This document shows positions 26,940-34,620 of a stretch of 64,000 nucleotides of DNA, in pieces. The stretch comes from Dehalococcoidia bacterium (lineage in GTDB: Bacteria > Chloroflexota > Dehalococcoidia > SpSt-223). The translations under genes were made by a program, and so were the position numbers. Every line of letters begins with the position of its first letter. The stretch's first letter is position 1. The stretch lies in the NCBI GenBank assembly GCA_025054935.1, contig JANWZD010000010.1, forward strand, positions 62,001 to 126,000, read 5' to 3'. The notes beneath the pieces were generated by a model. It ran no database searches. It worked only from the letters and a program-made list of their open reading frames with translations, and was not told the DNA's origin.

Positions 26940-28102
26940 GCTGCGGCAGGCGGCAGAAGCCGGTCGAGCAGCCGCCAGCCGATCCGAAACGTGCCGCCGC
27001 CCAGCCGTCGGTAGTTCCTTTCGCCGCGCATCAGGCGCACAAGGTTGCGCCAGACAAGCGGGCCCATGCCGATCAAGCGGTGCGCAAGGTGGGGCATGCG
27101 GTCGAAGACGCGCAGCACAATCCGCGCTTCCAGCAGCTCCGGCATCAGTTCGCGGTCGACCGCCCGCTGATAGTCAGCAAGCGCTCTGATCTCCCCGCCG
27201 GCCGCGCGGACAACGGGGTCAACCGCGAGGCGGGCGCTCAGTACTGCGCCGAGCAAACCTTCGCCGGTGAATGGGTCGACAAGCCCGGCTGCATCCCCAA
27301 GCAAAAGCGCGCGGCCGGCCACGATCGGCGCGCCCGGCCGCCGCAGTGCCAAGTGATGCCCGCTGAAGCGCGTCATCGGCACCGTGTCTAGGCCGAGAAA
27401 CCGCCGCAGCCGCTCGTAGTACGGGCGGAAGAGCGCGCGGTCGCTAAGCGGCCCGCCAACGCCAACAGAGAGCCCATCGCCTTTGGGGAAAAGCCAGCCG
27501 TAGCCGCTGGGCAGCGAGCCAAGATCGAGCAGGGCCGTCGTCTTCCAGCGGTCGCGCGCCCAGGCCGGCGCGATGAACTCCCCTTCGAGCGCGAGATCGA
27601 GGTCGACGCCGCCGGCTAAGCCGACATCGCGCGCGACACGGCTGTTCGCGCCATCAGCGCCGACGACGATGCGCGCCCGGACTGTGCCGCTGCTTGTCCT
27701 CAAGGTGACCCCTTCCGACGAGCAGTCCACACGGTCCACGCGCGTCCGGTCGCGGACTTCGGCGCCTGCCGCTGCCGCACGCTCCACAAGATGCGCGTCA
27801 AACTCATCGCGCATCACCATATAGACCACCGGGTCGGGAGAACGGCGCTCGATCGGGCGGCCAAGCCGATAGGTAAACACCATCCGGTCGACGGCGACCC
27901 GCACGACCGGCGTGAGGTCCTCGCCCAGGAGGGCGGCAACTCGATGCTGCACTCCTCCGCCGCACGTCTTATAGCGAGGGAGGCGCTCTTTCTCGAGCAG
28001 AACGGTTTTCAGGCCGGCGGCTGCCGTTCCTCGCGCGAGCACCGCCCCGGCCGGTCCGGCGCCAACAACGGCGACATCAACGTAGTCAGAGGGAGAAGTC
28101 AC
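26936..28102 (-). CDS. Geranylgeranyl-reductase family FAD-dependent oxidoreductase
   Basis: A 388-aa flavoprotein with the N-terminal dinucleotide motif VAVVGAGPAGAVLARGTAAAG, the substrate/FAD segment KTCGGGVQHRV (CGGG as in GGR), the GD motif VVGADGANSRVAR and ALLLGDAAGLVDPFTGEG. Family members saturate double bonds of polyprenyl chains (menaquinone or archaeal-type lipids, chlorophyll tails) or act as monooxygenases. The GTG at 28102 was preferred because a promoter (TTGACT-18-TATACT) overlaps the two upstream in-frame ATGs. It is cotranscribed with the TauE-like gene. Confidence 0.78.
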   Translation of the reverse strand: MTSPSDYVDVAVVGAGPAGAVLARGTAAAGLKTVLLEKERLPRYKTCGGGVQHRVAALLGEDLTPVVRVAVDRMVFTYRLGRPIERRSPDPVVYMVMRDEFDAHLVERAAAAGAEVRDRTRVDRVDCSSEGVTLRTSSGTVRARIVVGADGANSRVARDVGLAGGVDLDLALEGEFIAPAWARDRWKTTALLDLGSLPSGYGWLFPKGDGLSVGVGGPLSDRALFRPYYERLRRFLGLDTVPMTRFSGHHLALRRPGAPIVAGRALLLGDAAGLVDPFTGEGLLGAVLSARLAVDPVVRAAGGEIRALADYQRAVDRELMPELLEARIVLRVFDRMPHLAHRLIGMGPLVWRNLVRLMRGERNYRRLGGGTFRIGWRLLDRLLPPAAA

Positions 28103-28126
28103 GCTCGTCGCTGCAACTTTTCCACG

Positions 28127-28156
28127 AGTATAAGAATCCATTGCAGTTGAAGTCAA
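28127..28156 (-). promoter_or_regulatory. Promoter of the flavoprotein-TauE operon
   Basis: Minus-strand TTGACT (28151-28156), 18 bp, TATACT (28127-28132); near-consensus. The -35 box shares bases with the plus-strand -35 box of the divergent gene. Confidence 0.6.
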
Positions 28157-28175
28157 ACCGCAGAACTGCTACAGT
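28147..28175 (+). promoter_or_regulatory. Promoter of the zinc-ribbon membrane protein gene
   Basis: TTGAAG (28147-28152), 17 bp, TACAGT (28170-28175); the predicted transcript start falls a few bases before the GTG at 28185, giving a practically leaderless mRNA. Confidence 0.5.
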
Positions 28176-28184
28176 TCTGATGCC

Positions 28185-28643
28185 GTGCAGGACATCGGCT
28201 TTCTCATCACCCTTGTCGTCGCCCTCATCGTCGCCTATCTCTTTGCCTTCTGGGTTGCGCTGATCATCTGGACGTTGCGCGACATTCGATCACGAAGCCG
28301 CAACCTTTTTACCGCGTTTTTTGCCGTTCTTCTCGTCGTGATCTTCAATATTCCCGGCCTCGTTCTCTATTTGCTCCTCCGACCTCGGGAAACGATCGCC
28401 GAACAGTATGAACGAACGCTCGAAGAGGAAAGTCTGCTCGCGGAGATCGAAGAGCAGGGCGCATGCCCGAAATGCAAGGCGCGCGTTGAAGACGACTTTC
28501 TGCTCTGCCCTAACTGCCGGACCCGGCTGAAGAAGATCTGCGCCGGCTGCGGACGCGCGCTTCATCTCCGCTGGAGCATCTGCCCCTACTGTGCCCGCGA
28601 GGCCGGCGCGCCGCTCGCCGAACTGACAAGCCGCCTCAATTAG
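28185..28643 (+). CDS. Membrane protein with tandem zinc-ribbon motifs
   Basis: A 152-aa protein with two transmembrane helices (about residues 8-30 and 42-64; LIWTLRDIRSRSRNLFTAFFAV between), then a short acidic helix and three CxxC/CxxxC knuckles: ACPKCKARVEDDFLLCPNC, ICAGCGR and ICPYCAR. The CxxC pairs make double zinc ribbons of the type found in small membrane-anchored bacterial proteins. GTG start at 28185. Function unknown; a protein-protein or nucleic-acid binding role on the cytoplasmic face is likely. Confidence 0.75.
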   Translation: MQDIGFLITLVVALIVAYLFAFWVALIIWTLRDIRSRSRNLFTAFFAVLLVVIFNIPGLVLYLLLRPRETIAEQYERTLEEESLLAEIEEQGACPKCKARVEDDFLLCPNCRTRLKKICAGCGRALHLRWSICPYCAREAGAPLAELTSRLN

Positions 28644-28748
28644 CCGAGCGCCGAGCGCGCTCGATACGGACGCCGCCGCCGGATGAGGAGGGCGGCGGCC
28701 CCCAGTTCGCCGCTCCCTCCATCAGCCGAGGAGGGGCAGCCGCTGCAG

Positions 28749-29198
28749 CTAGGCAGCGAAGTTCCGAAACACCTCAGGACGCGGGCCGGCCGCAAACCCC
28801 TCGGCGCGCAGGAAGGTCGGAACAACGCGGATGACGACGCGCTCGAACTCTGCCGGCGGAACCGGCGTGCCCGTGGCAGCGGCGCGCCGCTCGAGAAACG
28901 CCTGAACCTCGGCCGGGTCCGACACGATCTCGGCGACGCCGTTGACCCAAACGTTCTTGGCGCCGAACTGCGGACGCTGTTGTACCCAGAGGTAGCTCAC
29001 TGCCGGATTGTTTCGGATATGCCGCACCTTAAGATTGGCGGCATTAGAGACCGTTTGGATGGTCCACCCCTCGATGAAGGTCGAAACTTGACGGATAAAG
29101 GGGGTGCCGTCACTCCGGAGAGTGATCAGGAAGGAATTCACGGCAGGCGGCCGTTGGCCGATGAACTCACGGATCTCCTGAAGTCGCTGGTGGTCCAT
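28749..29198 (-). CDS. PPOX-fold flavin/F420-dependent oxidoreductase family protein
   Basis: A 149-aa split beta-barrel protein of the pyridoxamine-5'-phosphate-oxidase superfamily, beginning HQRLQEIREFIGQRPPAVNSFLITLRSDGTPFIRQVSTF and with HIRNNPAVSYLWVQ. The lone-domain form and the WTIQTVSNAANLKVRHIRNNP segment resemble F420/FMN-binding PPOX proteins that reduce small organic molecules. The cofactor cannot be decided from sequence, but the genome makes F420 (cofE at 47.5 kb). Confidence 0.72.
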   Translation of the reverse strand: MDHQRLQEIREFIGQRPPAVNSFLITLRSDGTPFIRQVSTFIEGWTIQTVSNAANLKVRHIRNNPAVSYLWVQQRPQFGAKNVWVNGVAEIVSDPAEVQAFLERRAAATGTPVPPAEFERVVIRVVPTFLRAEGFAAGPRPEVFRNFAA

Positions 29199-29239
29199 TC
29201 TCGCTCCGACTGATGAGATATGCGCCTGTGCGCACTGTA

Positions 29240-29701
29240 TCAGAAAGAGGCGCCGTTTGGCCGGGAGCGCTTGTCTGCCGGGAGGTGCTCAAGCGCAAGG
29301 CGCTTCATATGGGCGAGGATGGCAGACATGCCGTTCAGCCGCTGATGGCTCACCACCTCTGCCAAGCCCATGGGGAGGAAGAAATCGCTTGGCAGCGCCA
29401 GCACCTGTTCCGGCGTCGCGCCGCGCAGCCCTTCCGCCAGCACCCCCGCATACCCGCGGACTGTCGGCGCCTCTTTCGGCACATCGAAGTAGAAGACCAG
29501 CCCGTCTCGGTTTTCCGCCGCAACATAGACGGGCGTCTGGCATTCGTGAACGAATTCCATCTGGTCGCGATTCGTCGCGAGCCACTCCGGAAGGGGCGGC
29601 ATCGCTTCGGCAAACTCAAGGAGCAGCTCGAGCTTTTCCCGCCCGCGCGCTGCCTGAAACAGTTCGACAATCTCCGCCAGTTTGGGAGGAAGCGCGGTCA
29701 T
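29240..29701 (-). CDS. sufE: SufE-like sulfur acceptor protein
   Basis: A 153-aa SufE-fold protein. The conserved core is PEWLATNRDQMEFVHECQTPVYVAAE with the Cys that accepts persulfide from SufS, then VRGYAGVLAEGLRGATPEQVLALPSDFF and the C-terminal LNGMSAILAHMKRLA. Start ATG 29701 follows a GGAAGG region; the longer frame runs antisense to the neighbour. No sufS is next to it. It stimulates cysteine desulfurase in Fe-S cluster assembly. Confidence 0.85.
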   Translation of the reverse strand: MTALPPKLAEIVELFQAARGREKLELLLEFAEAMPPLPEWLATNRDQMEFVHECQTPVYVAAENRDGLVFYFDVPKEAPTVRGYAGVLAEGLRGATPEQVLALPSDFFLPMGLAEVVSHQRLNGMSAILAHMKRLALEHLPADKRSRPNGASF

Positions 29702-29794
29702 CAGCAGCCTTCCCTCGGCACGCTCGGCGTGCCAGCCTCTTGAATGAGCGAGGTCGCGCCGAAAACTGTACCAGATGAACGAGAGACAGCAACG

Positions 29795-29989
29795 ATGAAG
29801 CGGCTCGGGCTGTGGGTCGTGCTCGTGATCGCCCTCCTTGCGATGGTCGGCTTCACCGGCGCGGCGATGATGATCGAGATTGCCAGCGAGCAGGCGCGGA
29901 TCGAGGCGGTCGCGCCGCGCGCTGCTTCGACATTCAAAGTGCACGAAACGGTGACGCTCGGACGCACTGGCTTCGTCTCCGCCCCCTAG
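29795..29989 (+). CDS. Small secreted or membrane peptide
   Basis: A 64-aa product with a hydrophobic N-terminus (LWVVLVIALLAMVGFTGAAMMI) and a short polar tail (EQARIEAVAPRAASTFKVHETVTLGRTGFVS). It may be an exported peptide or single-helix membrane protein. ATG 29795 is preceded by GAGAG. Divergent from sufE; convergent, by a few bases, with the GT39-like gene. Function unknown. Confidence 0.45.
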   Translation: MKRLGLWVVLVIALLAMVGFTGAAMMIEIASEQARIEAVAPRAASTFKVHETVTLGRTGFVSAP

Positions 29990-31737
29990 CGCTCCAGCGT
30001 CATGACGACAGTGCTGCCGACAGCCCGGGACGCGCTGACGCGAAACCCGGCGCGCGCGAGCGCTTGCTCTAGCGCTTCGGGCGTCGCGTCCGGGAAGCGA
30101 GGGCTGGGAGTCGGTACCAGCGCGACCGCCCGCTCAAACGGACGGCGCCCTGTTGCGCCAACGACCGCGGTAGAGAGCCCCCCAGCCCGCAGTTCAAGGT
30201 CCGGCGCATCTAACGGCAAGCCGATATAGAGCGTCGCCGCGCCGCGTTCGCCGGGCCACCGAGTTGGCAAGCGGCCAAGGGGCTGCCGCACCGCTTCGGG
30301 AAGGCGCGGCAACACTCCGCCGGCAAAGCGGATCTCGCTCGCGAGGGTGAGCGCGCCGGCGCCATCGACGGTGAGGACCCCCCGGCGCAGCAGCTCCCAA
30401 TCGAGGGTGGCAGGGGAGTACGGGAGATCGATATTGCCCACCACGATTGTCGCAGGCCCGACCGCGTCGACCGCAGCTGCCAGCGCCGCACGCGCCGCGG
30501 GGTCTCCCACCGGCCGCAACCCGGGAAGCACCATCGCGGCGTGAACCCCGAGCAGCGCCGCAAGGGCGCCCGCCGTCAGCCGCGGCCAGCGCGCGCTCAG
30601 GCGCGCCGCCTGTGCTCCGACGAGGATCGCAAAGGCGGGAACGAGCGGAAGGATATGGCGCGCAATCTTCGTTGCCGACAGCTGCGCGAAGAGAAGCTGG
30701 AAGGCGATCAGTACCACGAGGATCCAAATCCGGCCATCAGCCAGCGCGCGGCGGCGCAACACGGCGCCAAGCGCTGCCAGCCACACCCCCGCCATCAGCC
30801 AGGAGCCCGCAAGCCAGCCAAACTGTCGGGGGTAGAAGAGAACGCCTTCAAGCGTCGAGGCATCGGGTCCCCACGGCGTGTTGCGAAGCGACTGGAGCGT
30901 TTGGACGATTTTCTGCGGATAGGCAAACCAGAGGAGCAGGAGGAGAGCGGTTGTGCCCGCCGCGAGGAGGTGGCCGCGCCGCCGCGTGCGTGCCGCTGCG
31001 CTCGGCTGCCGGCGCAGCCATTCCCCCTCAACAAGGAAGGCGCCGGCAACGGCAAGCCCGAGAAGGACGCCGTAGTTCTGCTTCGCGAGAAAGGTGAGCA
31101 CGATCGTCGCCCCGAGGCCTCCCCACGCAGCGGGCGGAGGAGCAGGCGATCGCCAGAGCCAGCCGTACAGCCAGAGCCCGAGGACGAGGAAGAAGAGCGC
31201 GGGGAGTTCGAGCATTGCCTGGGGCGCAAGCTCGAGAGCGGCGCTTGAGAACAGCAGAACAGCGCCGGCCGCAACGCCGCCCACCTCGCCCGCCCTGCCG
31301 GAGGCGAAGGGTCGCGCTGCGGCGTAAAGCAGCAGCGCCGTTCCGATGAGCGCGACGAGGCCGATGGCGCGCACCAACTCGGTCGAATAGCCGGCAAAGA
31401 AGATGACAAGACCGGCCAGCCACGAGTAAAGCGGCGGCCAATACACCTGCCGATAGCTGTCGTAAAGGAGGGCGAGAACATCGCCCGCGCGCGCATCGGC
31501 AGCGATCCGGGCGCCCCACAGCGCATGATAGGCCTCGTCCCAAAGCAGCGGCCCCGCCGGCAGGAGAGACTGGACGAGCACTGCCGCAGCGATCGCGAGC
31601 GCAGCGAGAAGAACGAGCAGCCAACCGCGAAGAATCGACCGCGCCAACGCGACCAGAAGCCTAGCAGAGCGGCTGACCGCTCGGCGATCTCGGTTGGATT
31701 CCTCCCCATTACGGCTGCTATACTGCGGCCCGCACAT
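29986..31737 (-). CDS. GT39-like multi-membrane glycosyltransferase family protein
   Basis: About 583 aa with roughly 10-12 hydrophobic helices. Near the N-terminus, LLWDEAYHALWGARIAADA carries an acidic Asp-Glu motif and is followed by YWPPLYSWLAGL, the pattern of ArnT/PMT/GT39 lipid-sugar-dependent transferases. LSATKIARHILPLVPAFAIL is the second landmark. A roughly 150-residue extramembrane C-terminal part follows. The start is uncertain: ATG 31737 lacks an SD and lies in the cobT promoter area; TTG 31647 (MARSILRGWLL) is possible. Acceptor and donor are unknown. Confidence 0.7.
   Translation of the reverse strand: MCGPQYSSRNGEESNRDRRAVSRSARLLVALARSILRGWLLVLLAALAIAAAVLVQSLLPAGPLLWDEAYHALWGARIAADARAGDVLALLYDSYRQVYWPPLYSWLAGLVIFFAGYSTELVRAIGLVALIGTALLLYAAARPFASGRAGEVGGVAAGAVLLFSSAALELAPQAMLELPALFFLVLGLWLYGWLWRSPAPPPAAWGGLGATIVLTFLAKQNYGVLLGLAVAGAFLVEGEWLRRQPSAAARTRRRGHLLAAGTTALLLLLWFAYPQKIVQTLQSLRNTPWGPDASTLEGVLFYPRQFGWLAGSWLMAGVWLAALGAVLRRRALADGRIWILVVLIAFQLLFAQLSATKIARHILPLVPAFAILVGAQAARLSARWPRLTAGALAALLGVHAAMVLPGLRPVGDPAARAALAAAVDAVGPATIVVGNIDLPYSPATLDWELLRRGVLTVDGAGALTLASEIRFAGGVLPRLPEAVRQPLGRLPTRWPGERGAATLYIGLPLDAPDLELRAGGLSTAVVGATGRRPFERAVALVPTPSPRFPDATPEALEQALARAGFRVSASRAVGSTVVMTLER
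31694..31724 (+). promoter_or_regulatory. cobT promoter
   Basis: TTGGAT (31694-31699), 19 bp, TATACT (31719-31724), with an extended TGC directly before the -10. Predicted start about 31731, just before the riboswitch. Confidence 0.5.
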
Positions 31738-31817
31738 TGCCGGGGAAAGCCGGTGCGAGGCCGGCGCTGTCCCGCAGCTGTATGCGCCTTGGGCGCGAGC
31801 CAGAATGCCCGGCAATG
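31735..31817 (+). ncRNA. Cobalamin riboswitch (compact aptamer)
   Basis: The aptamer is closed by a perfect 10-bp P1 stem: CATTGCCGGG (31735-31744) with CCCGGCAATG (31808-31817). Inside are GGGGAAAGCCGGTGCGAGGC and GCTGTCCCGCAGCTGT, matching the conserved cobalamin riboswitch core (GGGAA-CCGGTGnGA-CCGG-CTGnCCCGCAACTGT), and GAGCCAGAATGCCC of the B12 box. At 83 nt it is a small variant. It lies directly upstream of cobT, a cobalamin-lower-ligand gene. Confidence 0.88.
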
Positions 31818-31839
31818 GATTCCCGGCCGCCCGGCCGGC

Positions 31840-31853
31840 CTACCGAGGAGTAG
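31840..31853 (+). promoter_or_regulatory. Hairpin holding the cobT Shine-Dalgarno
   Basis: CTAC-CGAGGA-GTAG places the SD (GAGGAG) in a small stem-loop 6 nt before the ATG, as expected for a translational expression platform. No T-tract terminator was found between the aptamer and cobT. Confidence 0.45.
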
Positions 31854-31858
31854 GGGTC

Positions 31859-33196
31859 ATGAACGACATCATCCGCCAGACTATCGCCGCCATCCCCGAG
31901 CCCGACCTTGCCGCAATGAACTGGGCCCGCCGGCGTCACGAGCAGTTGACGAAACCGCCCGGCAGTTTGGGTCGCCTCGAGGAGCTGGCTATCCGCTTCG
32001 TCGGGATCACCGGGCAGATCCCGCCAGCCATCCGGCGCAAGGCGATCGTTACTGCCGCGGCTGACCATGGGGTGGCAGAGGAGGGCGTTTCCGCCTACCC
32101 GCGCGAGGTAACCGCCCAGATGGTACTGAACTTCCTGCGAGGCGGCGCCGCGATCAACGTCCTCGCGCGCGGAGTAGGCGCCGAGGTGATTGTCGTCGAC
32201 GCCGGTGTCGCCGCAGAGGTGCCGGAGGAGCCCGGCCTCCTGCGTCGCGCCGTCCGCCGCGGGACCGCAAATTTCGTCCACGGGCCGGCAATGGAGCGCG
32301 AGGAGGCAGAGCAGGCGGTTGTCAATGGCATCGCCATCGCCACCGAGCTTCACCAGGGCGGCGTCGACCTCCTCGGAACCGGCGATATGGGGATCGGCAA
32401 TACCACTGCCTCGAGCGCGATCACCGCAGTGATGACGGGCCGGCCGGTCGCAGAAGTAACCGGGCGCGGCACCGGGATCACTGTCGAGCAGCTTCGCAAG
32501 AAGATCGCCGTCATCGAGCGCGCAATCGCTGTCAATCAGCCCGACCCCGCTGACCCTCTCGATGTGCTGGCAAAGGTGGGCGGACTTGAGATCGCGACGC
32601 TGGTCGGCGTGATGATCGGCGGCGCAGCCTGCCGCGTCCCTGTCGTCATCGACGGCTTTATCTCCGGCGCCGCCGCGCTCATCGCCGTCGCCCTCGCCCC
32701 CCACGCAAGCTTCTCCCTGATCGCGGCGCACAGTTCGGTCGAAGTTGGCCACCGCGCGATCCTCGAGCACCTCGAGAAGGCGCCGCTGCTGAACCTGGAT
32801 CTGCGGCTCGGGGAAGGAACAGGAGCAGCGCTGGCCTTTCCGATCATTGAGAACGCGCTCCGCATCCTGAACGAAATGGCAACCTTCCAGGAGGCAGGAG
32901 TTTCGGGCCGCTCCGCGCCGCGAGAAACCGCCGTCCGCTTCCCGAAACGCCGTCTCGGCTATTTCTACGCTCTCGAAGGCGGCATCTGGGACGACCCGTT
33001 TCAGCATGCGGACGGCCGGCGGTACCGCCACATCGTCAGCACCGACTTCGATCGCCTTGTTGCCTGGGCAGAAGCGCGAGGGATCTCGCGCTCGCGCATC
33101 GTGCGGCGGGACTTGCGCGATTTTCGCCACAACCGCGAGCCGGTCGCGGCATGGCACATCGACCTCGGAGGACCGTTCCTCGACGTCGACCCCTAG
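31859..33196 (+). CDS. cobT: Nicotinate-nucleotide--dimethylbenzimidazole phosphoribosyltransferase with C-terminal extension
   Basis: CobT makes alpha-ribazole 5'-phosphate for the lower ligand of cobalamin. Residues 1-350 have MNWARRRHEQLTKPPGSLGRLEELAI, ITAAADHGVAEEGVSAYP-like VTAAADHGVAEEGVSAYPRE, LLGTGDMGIGNTTASSAITA, IGGAACRVPVVIDGFISGAAA, and SVEVGHRAILEHLEKAPLLNLDLRLGEGTGAALAFPIIENALR with the catalytic Glu. About 94 further residues follow (from RSAPRETAV), with RYRHIVSTDFDRLVAWAEARGI and REPVAAWHIDLGG, absent from standard 350-aa CobT. ATG 31859 has SD GAGGAG. Expression is set by the riboswitch. Confidence 0.9.
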   Translation: MNDIIRQTIAAIPEPDLAAMNWARRRHEQLTKPPGSLGRLEELAIRFVGITGQIPPAIRRKAIVTAAADHGVAEEGVSAYPREVTAQMVLNFLRGGAAINVLARGVGAEVIVVDAGVAAEVPEEPGLLRRAVRRGTANFVHGPAMEREEAEQAVVNGIAIATELHQGGVDLLGTGDMGIGNTTASSAITAVMTGRPVAEVTGRGTGITVEQLRKKIAVIERAIAVNQPDPADPLDVLAKVGGLEIATLVGVMIGGAACRVPVVIDGFISGAAALIAVALAPHASFSLIAAHSSVEVGHRAILEHLEKAPLLNLDLRLGEGTGAALAFPIIENALRILNEMATFQEAGVSGRSAPRETAVRFPKRRLGYFYALEGGIWDDPFQHADGRRYRHIVSTDFDRLVAWAEARGISRSRIVRRDLRDFRHNREPVAAWHIDLGGPFLDVDP

Positions 33197-33975
33197 AGCA
33201 GCGCTGGCTCCGGGAGGGCGATATCGACCAGCCGGCTGACCGTCTGCTCGCGAGAGCGCGGCAGCCATACGACCTGTTCGCTGCCGCTTCCCCGACGGAC
33301 CAAGTCGAAGTGCGCTGCCCATTCCAGCATTCGATAGACCGCACCGGCCGGCGCCAGCGTCCGCGCTACCACGCGCGACTCAAAGATCTGAGAAAGGGTC
33401 GTCTGACCGGGGGCGCGCAGTTCGCGCAGCAGCCCATAGAGCAGCACCGAGGCCGAAGGCGCCGGCGGCTCAAGCACCCAGGCCCGGTCGAACGGCCGCA
33501 GGTATCCCGCTGAGCGCAGCACCGCCAGCAGCCGCGAGGCCGAGGTCGGGTCATCCTTGCCGCGGCGCTCCGCCAGCCAAGCGCGCAGACGGCGCGGCGT
33601 AAACCAGCGCCATGTCGGGTCGGGCAGCCGCTCATCCAAAAAGCAGGCGAGCGCTGGCTCCACTTCCGCAAGGCACACGAGCGCCAGCTGCCGCTTCGCT
33701 TGGTCGCGGAGCGGGCTGCCGAGCAGGAGAAGCGCCGACCGGTCGACCTCCTCGCCCTGAACGTAGGGACGGGCAAGGTAGCGGGCAAATCGCTCCCGGC
33801 TTCCTGCCCCGATCGTTGAGGGAAGATGCTCCGCAACGAAGGCGAGAAAGTCGCTCCGCCTCGCGGGGATCTCGGCGCGGCTGAGGATCTCGACAGTGTC
33901 GTCGATCAAGTCGGGACCGACCGGGGGGACGCGGACTATCGGCGGCGGCTGCAGCGGCGCTTGGACGAGATACAT
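33193..33975 (-). CDS. Unknown orphan protein with distant BrxA/DUF1819-like features
   Basis: A 260-aa soluble, mainly helical protein (start ATG 33975). It has two helix-rich halves: SRERFARYLARPYVQGEEVDRSALLLLG and the region around SASRLLAVLRSAGYLRPFDRAWVLEPPAPSASVLLYGLLREL, which looks like a winged-helix with a basic recognition surface. The order and spacing faintly recall DUF1819/BrxA, but no brxB, pglX, brxC or brxL is near. It ends tail-to-tail with cobT (3-bp overlap). Function unknown; I put low weight on the BREX comparison. Confidence 0.5.
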   Translation of the reverse strand: MYLVQAPLQPPPIVRVPPVGPDLIDDTVEILSRAEIPARRSDFLAFVAEHLPSTIGAGSRERFARYLARPYVQGEEVDRSALLLLGSPLRDQAKRQLALVCLAEVEPALACFLDERLPDPTWRWFTPRRLRAWLAERRGKDDPTSASRLLAVLRSAGYLRPFDRAWVLEPPAPSASVLLYGLLRELRAPGQTTLSQIFESRVVARTLAPAGAVYRMLEWAAHFDLVRRGSGSEQVVWLPRSREQTVSRLVDIALPEPALL

Positions 33976-34125
33976 ACCAGAGACCCCAAGGGATAGGGAT
34001 CGATGGAGCTCCGACCCCAATTTGTTGCGTTAGTCTACCAGACTGCCTGCCTGGATGCTAGAAGGATCGCCGGGCGAAACGCGCTGCTGCCGGCCGATCT
34101 GCTGGAAAGCCATCGCTTTGGCGGA

Positions 34126-34131
34126 TACCAT
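34126..34131 (+). promoter_or_regulatory. -10 box of the Nudix-hydrolase gene
   Basis: TACCAT lies 6 nt before the ATG at 34138 and no SD is present, consistent with a leaderless transcript. No clear -35. Confidence 0.4.
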
Positions 34132-34137
34132 CCCGGT

Positions 34138-34620
34138 ATGCGTCAGGGGATTGAGGGGCGCCTTGCGCAAGCGGCGGGCTGGCTGCTCAGCCGGCTGACC
34201 TTCGGCGCGCTGCCGCCATTTGCCGCCACCGCAGCTCTTATCGAACGGGATGGCCGAATCCTCACCATCCAGCGGAGCGACGGGCTAGGCTTCAACTTGC
34301 CGGGAGGGTTCCTCCGCTGGCAGGAGCGCGTAGAAGACGGCCTCCTTCGCGAGGTGTTCGAAGAGACCGGCTTCCACATCGCGATCGATCATCTGGTCGG
34401 CGTCTACTCCGGACCCGCGCCGAACCAACGGCTCTCCTCGGTCTGCCTCGCCTATGCCGCCTCGATCATCGGCGGGGTGCAGCGCGATTCGTTCGAAGGC
34501 CGCGTTCTCTGGCTCGAGCCCGCCGAGCTGATTGGACAGATGGCATTCGGCAACGAGCAGATGCTGCTCGACTATCTCGCAAGCAGTCGGCGCAGCCGCG
34601 CCGGCATCCCTCGCGGGTGA
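34138..34620 (+). CDS. Nudix hydrolase
   Basis: A 160-aa protein with the Nudix box GGFLRWQERVEDGLLREVFEETGFH (Gx5Ex7REVFEETG), so it hydrolyses a nucleoside diphosphate linked to another moiety. A hydrophobic N-terminal stretch (LAQAAGWLLSRLTFGALPPFAA) precedes the domain. ATG 34138 is favoured by the -10 box; the open frame begins earlier but without coding signs. GTGA coupling to the following alpha/beta hydrolase suggests a shared pathway. Substrate unknown. Confidence 0.8.
   Translation: MRQGIEGRLAQAAGWLLSRLTFGALPPFAATAALIERDGRILTIQRSDGLGFNLPGGFLRWQERVEDGLLREVFEETGFHIAIDHLVGVYSGPAPNQRLSSVCLAYAASIIGGVQRDSFEGRVLWLEPAELIGQMAFGNEQMLLDYLASSRRSRAGIPRG

Noticed and set aside
33193-33975. BREX defence island
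   Set aside because: Only a faint single-gene resemblance to BrxA; none of the other BREX genes occur within the window.
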